Assembly (NCBI GenBank): GCA_040954595.2
Contig: CM082588.2
Span: forward strand, 7,006,001-7,070,000
From: Balanoglossus misakiensis
Taxonomy: Eukaryota > Hemichordata
Direction of reading: 5' to 3'
DNA: 64,000 nucleotides
Shown here: positions 57,206 through 64,000 of the stretch, piece by piece
How positions within the stretch are numbered: position 1 is the stretch's first letter
Layout of the letters: each line of letters starts with the position of its first letter
The notes under the pieces: model-generated
What the model saw: the letters and a program-made list of their open reading frames with translations, nothing else
The model's database searches: none
What the model was told of the DNA's origin: nothing
Translations under genes and position numbers: made by a program

Positions 57206-60200
57206 CTGTAAGACCTACAGTACATGGAAAGGCATGTTATATTGTCATGTGAAAACCCAGGTGCTTGTACAGATGCTTTGTTGATCTTTTATTGATTGTA
57301 ATTAAGGTAGCTAAAAACAATAAGATCTCCCGATTTCACATCATACGAACGCTCACACTATGTTCGGGCCTATACCCCACTGACACATAAACAGATAAAG
57401 AAATCTCTTTATGTGTCAGTGGTGTGTAGGCTTGAACTTGTCGTATGACGCGAAATCGGGAGATCGTCTAAGCTACTGATTTATCGTTTATAGCCACCTT
57501 CCAATTAATAAAATACCTGTGTGTGAAAACATCAGACGCATGATTGAAACAAAATAAGATGTGATTGATGAAGAAAACTCTAATGATTGATAAATTTTTA
57601 AATATTACACTTTAAATGATGCAAAAAGTGGATATTCAGCATGTTGCTTTTTATATTTCAATTTGCGTCATTATAAACATCTGAGAGGAATACACATTTC
57701 CTTGGTTTTCGTGACATTTCAACAATTCAGATACAGCTGTTATGAAACGCTTTAAAATTTCACAAACCTGTACTTCAAATACGCAAATAAATGTCCTCAC
57801 CTCAAAACTCTTGTCACAAAATTCTTCGAGTTTCCAGGTAAAGTGGCAGGGAAACCTCTGCAGTAATTCTTCATAGGACTTTGATGTATGCTTCAATCCC
57901 GTTATGTGTGTAACTGAAAATTCTATTGAATAGTAAAAACAAAGTTTGGAATTTAAACTGATTTCACGATTTTAATTTTAAATTGAGATTGGTCTATTGA
58001 AATTAGCTTTTATTTATTATGGTATGCCTACATTTTATGAGAGAGTTGAGTTGTATCAAACAGTGAATGAAACAACATAAATATCTATCAGCGCAACAAC
58101 ATAAATATCTATCAAAAGAAACTAAAACAACCAAAACAATGTCAATATTGAGCGATTTTATTCATTCAGTTTATTGAAGCAATATTCCCTTGGGAAAATC
58201 AGTTGAAAACTAATAATTGAGTTTAAAAATAAATATTCCGGACCATGTTAAAGGTATACGGCCACCTATGGAAAATTAGCTATAGTTATCATTGCAAATT
58301 GAGATCTAGCCAATCACTGATTTTCAGTGGGTGGCACACGTGAAAAAAAGAGCCCCACTATATGTTCTTTAGAATGCCCAAATACTCCATTTCAGCCATA
58401 TATGGGCGTATGTAAATTGGAGGTGACCATATAACTTTAAGTATATTATAATCATTTTGCAAAGATTGTCAATTGCAGGAAAGAAAGGGAAGATTTTGAG
58501 ACCGAACTCTAAAAATTTGCTTTTGTTCCTAGACCCAAGAAATCTGTAATAAAAAATAAATTCGGCCTTTCAGGGTCATACAATACATACTTTCATAATC
58601 AAAGTTGTCAGGAGCAGATTCTTTTTTTTCAATCGGAGCAGATGATATAACGGATGCATGGATATGTTGCACATTACCTTCGATGTTCTTGTCTACAGGT
58701 GGCGCAGTTGCAGTTTTCGTTTCCTGAAGTTCGTCGATAGTCTGAAGTAACTGCCGATTTTTGTCCATGGTCGTTTGATTTTCCTCTTTCAGTTTGATAT
58801 TTATCATGGTTAGTTTCGAACTTTGGTTTTCACTGCTCTTCAGCATTTCCTTCAGACGCTGACTTGTCTGCTCACTTTCTTCACCAAGAACACGAATTCT
58901 TCCTTCACTTTCTCTCTTAAGGAGCGTATAATCCCTCTCCTTGGATTGTAGTATGTCTTGAATCTTCTTGTTTTCGTTAAAGAGCGAAGTGATGACAGAG
59001 AGATAGTTGTCTGTCGAGATTGGTTCCAAGACACGAGCAGCTCCTTCTCTTGAAATAGATTCCGCCAGAATCTTGTCCGATTCTTTGGTGCCAGTGTTCA
59101 AGATGTTGACGCCACTTTGATTGACAAGTCTCTTCAGTTCTGATGAAAAGGTGATTCAATATTGTTAGCAAAATGTTATATATGAATGATCTATACGATG
59201 TAACCCCCTTTGCAATTGGGTCGGAGGCAATAGAATGCAAATAAATAGGCACTATCTATTTTAGTTTATGCTCGATGTGCAAATCAATGGCAGACTAGTA
59301 CAGACCCATCTTTAGAATCAAACTTCAACAAGCAGCCAACTAAACCAAAACATTCCCTTCAGAACAAATTTCAGCAGCAAGCTAGTTTGTTTTGATTGAT
59401 TGAATAGAGTATTGTTTGACCAACTTCCCTGCCTAATGTTTGTGAACACTAACCTTCTCTATCATATCTGAATGTCTCTCCCTCTGGTAAGGTGATCGAA
59501 GACAACTGTTGGCTATCCAAAATCAAACACCGTCTGATTCCAAGGACACCAAGAACTTCTGGCCGTTCATCCAACAACGAAGACAACTGTAGAGGGCGCT
59601 GTATTCTTATCAACAGGACGATTGGTGTCTGTGTGTCTCCCACATCAACATCTATCTCAGCTTCCAAAGTGCCGGAACCACCAAGTAGTTTTGATAAACC
59701 GATTCTGTTTTGGCGTGTGGCATAGACATGTCGATCAACCTCCAAGGCAACCATTGCACCATTGTCATCTGCAGGTACAAAGATCGATAATAGGCAAAAT
59801 AAATTGTATGTATTCTCATTAAAATGAGCACATGTTTTACTGAATAGTGGAGTATACTTTTTATGCAAACATTTCAAACAAATGGATTATCAGCTAGAAA
59901 CATAAGAACCTATGGAGGTATTCAAAATATCATATGTCATATCATATTCTGTAAGTACTTGCCTGGTTCAATCAGAATATCTTCAAGTTCTGAACATTTC
60001 TCTCCACATATTTCACAGATGTCAGCCGATTTCACTTCCGGGACAAAACCTACAAAGATATACGTCAACGTCATGAGATGTTTTATTTATTACATCTCCT
60101 ATTTACAAGTCGGACAAGTATTTTGTGATGGTGAGAAAGTCATTATCGGACATTGTAAATGCGTGTTTGATAAGAAATTTAAGGCCAAATAAAAAAAATG

Positions 60201-62849
60201 TGCTGTTTCACTCTCCGTTGACCTACCCTAATTTTAGCCCGCCAACCCAAAACTTTTTAGAGCTTCGTAAACCAAAAGTAAAAATATCGATGTCAAATAT
60301 ACAAAATTTTTGAAAATTGCGAGAATCTCGCAAGAACTACGACTGCCAAAGATGTAAAAAATTGCAATAAAAAATTTCCCTACCTACCTACCCTATTTTT
60401 GAAAACCATGTAATCGGAACAGCACATATTTTTTTCATTTGGCCTAGGCTATTAAAGTTGACTACAAACGATTGCTCTGAAATCAGCCTACCTTCATTCA
60501 TGTACTTCAATTCTGCTCGACACCGTCTATATCGCCACACCTCTATGGTTGTCTTAAGGGGAACATCTGATACGTTTAATCTATGAAGCATAGATTCTGT
60601 GACGATATCAGCCTTGAATAGTTCCCCCAATCTCCCTCGTCTGTAGTCACTCCATAATTTCTCCAACGCCTCTGATGTCTGACATGCCAATACAACACAC
60701 AGACACCCTTGCTTGATTTCCTGAATTGTAATTCCACCAACGCTGTTCAGATACTCTTTCACCTTTGGGAAATCGTCTTCAGATTTGATGCTGTAAATTT
60801 CTCTTTCTATGCGTTCAGCCTGATCTGGAGTCAAGTTGGCATTGTCGACGTAAATATGAATCTCGATATCCCCTGAAATAAAGTTTATCAACATTAATAC
60901 ATTGGCGTGAAATAATTTAACTTCAGCCTGACCACTCATGTATTTAACACGCAAGGGATAAATCCACCATCTTTAAAATCTGTTGACCGCATTTAAATCT
61001 CAGGGTGGGAGAAAACCACTTTTGTTCGAAACATCCCATATATTTAATAGATGGAGAAATACATATATTGTATTGTGAGTGTGCTTACGTAATGAATATT
61101 TTACCTCGAGTTGTTCTGAAGGTATGTGTGTAAGTTTGTCCACCACCAGAAGCTTGTCCGTCGCTGTGGTTATCGTTACCATCTCCACTTTCAAACCCGT
61201 TGCCCGGTGGAAGATTTTCACCCTGCCCTCCTGTGCTGTTGCCATTGGTGATCGAACTTCCTTGTTCCTGGCCTGGGATTGTTTTCGGGTTGTCGACCCC
61301 TTGAAAGAGGGAAGAAAAAATTGCAGGAATCTAAATGTCAACATCTTTTAATTTACAATAATACATTTGTCAGTGTTTATTATGAAGCATGCAAAATTTG
61401 ATCTTACATCTACATGTGTAACACTTGGTCGTGATGCAAGATAGTTCTGATTAATCATGCAAATTTTAGTCTTAAGTTGACCACACTTTATGTCGGTATT
61501 TTAGTCCTTTCATTCATGATCAGTGAAAATCTTAATGACATGTAATATTTTCTTCTTGAAGACAGTCATTATCGTTTACCTTTTGAGGATTCTTCCCCAG
61601 GGTCTTCACACTCTGCAGAACTAAGTGTAGAAGAATCCAGCAATTTCTTTTGTTGAACTGCAATGAAACCATTCTCTGCGGATTTATGAAGTGCTTTACT
61701 CAATTCTTGGGATGCGTGTTGAGCACGACCATATTTGCACAGGATAGGCATGATGGTGTCTAACCATTTTTCACTTTCGCTATCGACATTTTGGCAGAGT
61801 CCAGTGTCACATGACGGGACAGAGATGGCGGGGAAGTGTTCATCTATGAACGATGCAAGGCCTGATTGCTTTGGTTGTATTGTGGGCACACCGGCAGCAC
61901 AAGACATAAGACCGATCACACCAAATGGATCACCTTTAGTTGTGAATATTACCACGAGGTCACACTGCATCAGATCTTTCTTTAAGTGGTCCATCGATTC
62001 CTTGTTTGGATATAGCCGAATATTCAACAGGTGTGACGCGGCCATCTTCTCCAGTTTCCGCTGAAACTTTTCGCATGGTGTTTGTGTTACAAGTCCTCTG
62101 AACTTCCACTTTGTGTTGTTATCGGAGTAGTTAAAGTAGCGAGCTACTTTTCCCATGCTACGGGCTGCTGCTTCGAATTCCTTCAGATCTTGTAGACTTG
62201 ATATTGTGTGTACAGACAGGACTTCTATTGTGGTCCCCAACTCTGAATTACTAGCTGGACGCTGACCAACACCCATCTTTGCCAAGGGAATGTACAGCTC
62301 ATGCGCCACTTCTGAATTCAGAGAAGCTTGAATCTTCCTCTTGTAGTCATCGCATACTGATGGACCAACTGACAGAATGGCGGAAGCCGCATTGATGTAT
62401 TCCATAATTTCACCATCAAGGATTTCCAAATCGGAAGGCTCCAAGCTCATGTTGTCTATCATATCCGACAAAACTGGAACGAATCTCGGAATCCCAAGAT
62501 CTTTTTGAATACACCTTGCAACATCGGCAGTTCCGTTCTTGCAAGCAGTTCCATATATTGTTGTTATCGGTAGACATTTCTTCAACTCGGGGAATCGGTC
62601 AAGGTGACAAATTAACCAGTCCCTTTGCGGTTTCTGATTTCTCTTTACAGTTGGCAGAATCAACTCGACTCCATGTTTGCTCGCGTCCTCCACCTCTTCG
62701 TCAGTTGCTTCCAAAACCATGAAGGAGACTTTATTTTCTCTGACAGCAAGGTCTATCGCTAGTTGTCTTTCAGTGATACATGTTGCTATGTTACGTCTTC
62801 TCGGCCACCATTCTTCTCCAACAACCAATACACGATTACTGTGAGACAT
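56003..62849 (-). CDS. Gene B: GT-B-like / TRADD-N-like / coiled coil / IFIT-like TPR fusion, 1341 residues
   Basis: Eight coding exons matching gene A in length and phase: 61580-62849, 61105-61299, 60492-60872, 59963-60049, 59454-59768, 58678-59139, 57801-57913 and 56003-57205. The sum is again 4026 bases and no break is seen, so both copies appear functional. Splice sites, including the GC donor after exon 4 and the acceptor one base before the ATG, are conserved. By hand count, differences from A are about 17/423 in the GT-B-like exon, 3/127 in TRADD-N, 4/105 in the unknown domain, 5/154 in the coiled coil, 4/38 in the CHFTW exon and about 70/398 in the TPR exon. The degenerate E-x7-E motif is shared. 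The function is inferred as for gene A. Confidence 0.7.
57304..57497. mobile_element. Foldback element in gene B intron 7 (copy B only)
   Basis: An imperfect palindrome: GATCTCCCGATTTC pairs with GAAATCGGGAGATC, and the centre CCACTGACACATAAA pairs with TTTATGTGTCAGTGG. The outer ends GGTAGCTAAAAACAATAA and GGTGGCTATAAACGATAA (inverted) act as terminal repeats. The central part (TTCGGGCCTA, ACCCCACTGACACATAAA) matches the foldback at 53679-53902. Absent from gene A. Confidence 0.8.
58250..58439. mobile_element. MITE family 3, copy in gene B intron 6
   Basis: The most complete copy: it starts AAAGGTATACGGCCACCTAT and ends with ATTGGAGGTGACCATATAAC and TTT. The two ends are inverted repeats, with TTA/TAA flanks that may be a target duplication. 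Confidence 0.78.
58678..59139 (-). CDS. Gene B exon 6: coiled coil
   Basis: 154 codons, phase 1 to 1, with heptads as in copy A. The frame stays open past the donor for about 40 codons, but the matching stretch in copy A is frameshifted, so the GAAG/GTAATG donor is preferred. Confidence 0.66.
60186..60450. mobile_element. MITE family 1, copy in gene B intron 3
   Basis: Orthologous in position to 44975-45240. Same ends and interior with small indels. Confidence 0.65.
60492..60872 (-). CDS. Gene B exon 3: TRADD-N-like domain
   Basis: 127 codons, phase 1 to 1, with three residue changes from copy A (Pro in LTPDQ, Arg in YRRGRL, Thr in IVTES). The acceptor TTTCAG and donor GAAG/GTAGGC are retained. 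Confidence 0.7.
61580..62849 (-). CDS. Gene B exon 1: GT-B-like domain
   Basis: 423 codons. Most changes from copy A cluster in one place, the segment after the domain link (VARYFNYSDNNTKWKFRG against VAHHFNYYDKKTKWKFRG, then QTPCEKFQRKL), which would lie at the start of the C-terminal Rossmann half. The GDPFGVIGLMSC segment is unchanged. Confidence 0.7.
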
Positions 62850-62866
62850 CCTACAAGAGGAATATA

Positions 62867-63540
62867 TATACACACAATATGTATGGTGTGACTCTATGAC
62901 ACCGATAAATAGAACACTTAAATTTATTGGATATCAATCTATCAATCGTACGTGAAATTCAGTTATAATTGACTTTAGTGCTGATCGCACAAGTTCATGA
63001 AATATGCAAATTAGCAGTTAGTCGTCGTGGCACTACTGTAGATAAATCGTATTACATTCAAGTGACTATTATCCAATTTGCTGTACTTTTATGTACATGT
63101 CATAGGACATTCATATTTCTTTGCAGATCAAAAGCTTAACAACGTTCTGTGCAATTTGGCGTTGAAATGTGAGCACAGCGTCATTGCCAACATTTCTCGG
63201 TAAACGGTGATGCATACGGGTCTATGATATTTTGAACTGATATTGTTTCTGTTCAGAAAACATTTCATACAACGGCATCAAAAACTCAATTATTGACATT
63301 CTAGGTGTTATTTCACAACAAGATTTTACTTTTCATTCATCTGGATAAGTTTTAAGTAAAGCATTTGTACAACGTTTGCCAATGTAGCACATCTCTGTAC
63401 TGACGTGACACGGCAGGAATAGCGGCGCCAGAATTGGCACACTCCCAGAAACTTTGTGAGGTTGTCGCACTCTTCTGGGCCTTTCAGCCTCGGTTGTCAT
63501 GGATACAGTTCAAAGTACCGTAATATTAATTACAATCCTG
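62867..63540. other. Upstream flank of gene B, no recognised feature
   Basis: The sequence is not homologous to the gene A upstream region. No coding exon, repeat or clear promoter element seen. Confidence 0.4.
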
Positions 63541-63670
63541 AAAGGTATTCAGTCACCTCCAATTTAAATACGCCCATATATGGCTGAAATGGCGTATTTG
63601 AGTGTTCTTAAGAACGTATGGTGGCGCTCTTTTTTCGCGTGTGCCACCCACTGAAAATCTGTGATTGGTC
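63541..63670. mobile_element. MITE family 3, partial copy
   Basis: Starts AAAGGTATTCAGTCACCTCC and runs to CTGAAAATCTGTGATTGG, parallel to 35779-35918. Both of these copies stop near the same internal point. Confidence 0.75.
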
Positions 63671-64000
63671 ACGTTCACTGTAAAGTAATTGGACATTGTT
63701 GTATATTCTAAACTATTGTAAATGGTTGTCTAAATAACGTCATCTTTGCGTAGAGAACGTTCTGTTAGAGTGTCCATTTTCTAGGACATTTGTAAGTTGA
63801 CAAACGGCAGGACAATAAATCATTAGTCGATATGAGGTGACCGATATATGCCCTTTGTCCGAATATAGAAATTTAAGACCTGGTTGGTATATAAATCAAC
63901 ATTGAACGAACTTCGTCTGTCTTGAAATGTAAAGGTGACTGCCAATGGTCAATTTAATTGATTTTAGGAGCAACTGCGTGTAATTATCGAATATGACACT
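63671..64000. other. Window end, no recognised feature
   Basis: AT-rich sequence with short frames only. Confidence 0.4.

Larger units (their letters stand above)
54433..62866. repeat. Segmental duplication, copy B (~8.4 kb)
   Basis: Partner of 39131-47660, same orientation, offset about 15.2-15.3 kb. The first ~1.5 kb (54433-56002) is 3' flank of gene B and holds no recognised gene. The right edge lies just beyond the splice acceptor of exon 1, after which the sequences differ completely. Confidence 0.93.

Noticed and set aside
58529-58677. Extension of the gene B coiled-coil exon to a stop at 58529
   Set aside because: The frame is open only in copy B. Copy A has an 8-base insertion that shifts it, while the donor at the shared place is conserved and gives the right phase for exon 7.

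Overview
The window looks like animal nuclear DNA, most likely from a cephalochordate (amphioxus, Branchiostoma) or a related invertebrate deuterostome. Reasons: coding blocks are split by GT-AG introns in consistent phase, there is a very large AT-rich satellite, there are many short palindromic DNA elements, and TRADD-N-like, IFIT-like and C-type lectin modules occur together. Species assignment is inference. Exon edges below were read by eye and may be off by 1-2 bases.

Layout. (1) 1-7.0 kb: two minus-strand genes of Golgi type, a five-exon O-fucosyltransferase-like gene (273-3345) and a single-exon carbohydrate sulfotransferase (4730-5827), plus microsatellites and short transposons. (2) 7.15-35.27 kb: a 28-kb satellite made of two related families, a short ~85-bp array and a huge 88-bp array of about 300 monomers with nested higher-order repeats. 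(3) 35.5-38.7 kb: a small secreted C-type lectin gene on the minus strand, starting from a TATA promoter and ending about 270 bp from the satellite edge. (4) 39.1-47.66 kb and 54.4-62.87 kb: two copies of an ~8.5-kb duplication, each holding one minus-strand gene. (5) 48.8-53.9 kb, between the copies: a complete Ngaro/DIRS-like tyrosine-recombinase retrotransposon inserted inside a palindromic foldback element. (6) 62.9-64 kb: no gene seen.

The most notable content is the duplicated gene. Eight coding exons per copy join in consistent phase into a 1341-residue open frame (4026 coding bases in each copy). It carries an N-terminal GT-B glycosyltransferase-like domain with a degenerate E-x7-E motif, a Gly/Asn linker, a TRADD-N-like domain, a small Cys exon, an unknown domain, a coiled coil, and a C-terminal IFIT-type TPR module whose entry exon has the IFIT-like motif CHFTW. 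The first seven coding exons join in phase 1, as expected for exon shuffling. Between the two copies the front modules differ by about 2-4%, whereas the TPR module differs at about 70 of 398 residues. This suggests a conserved signalling chassis with a fast-evolving recognition end. I read it as a candidate innate-immune receptor or adaptor; the function is inference.

The retroelement shows split direct repeats A1...B1A2...B2 and intact gag-like, RT/RNase H and tyrosine recombinase regions. All three lie in one frame and are separated only by UGA stops. The palindromic host shows that insertion added no target-site duplication.
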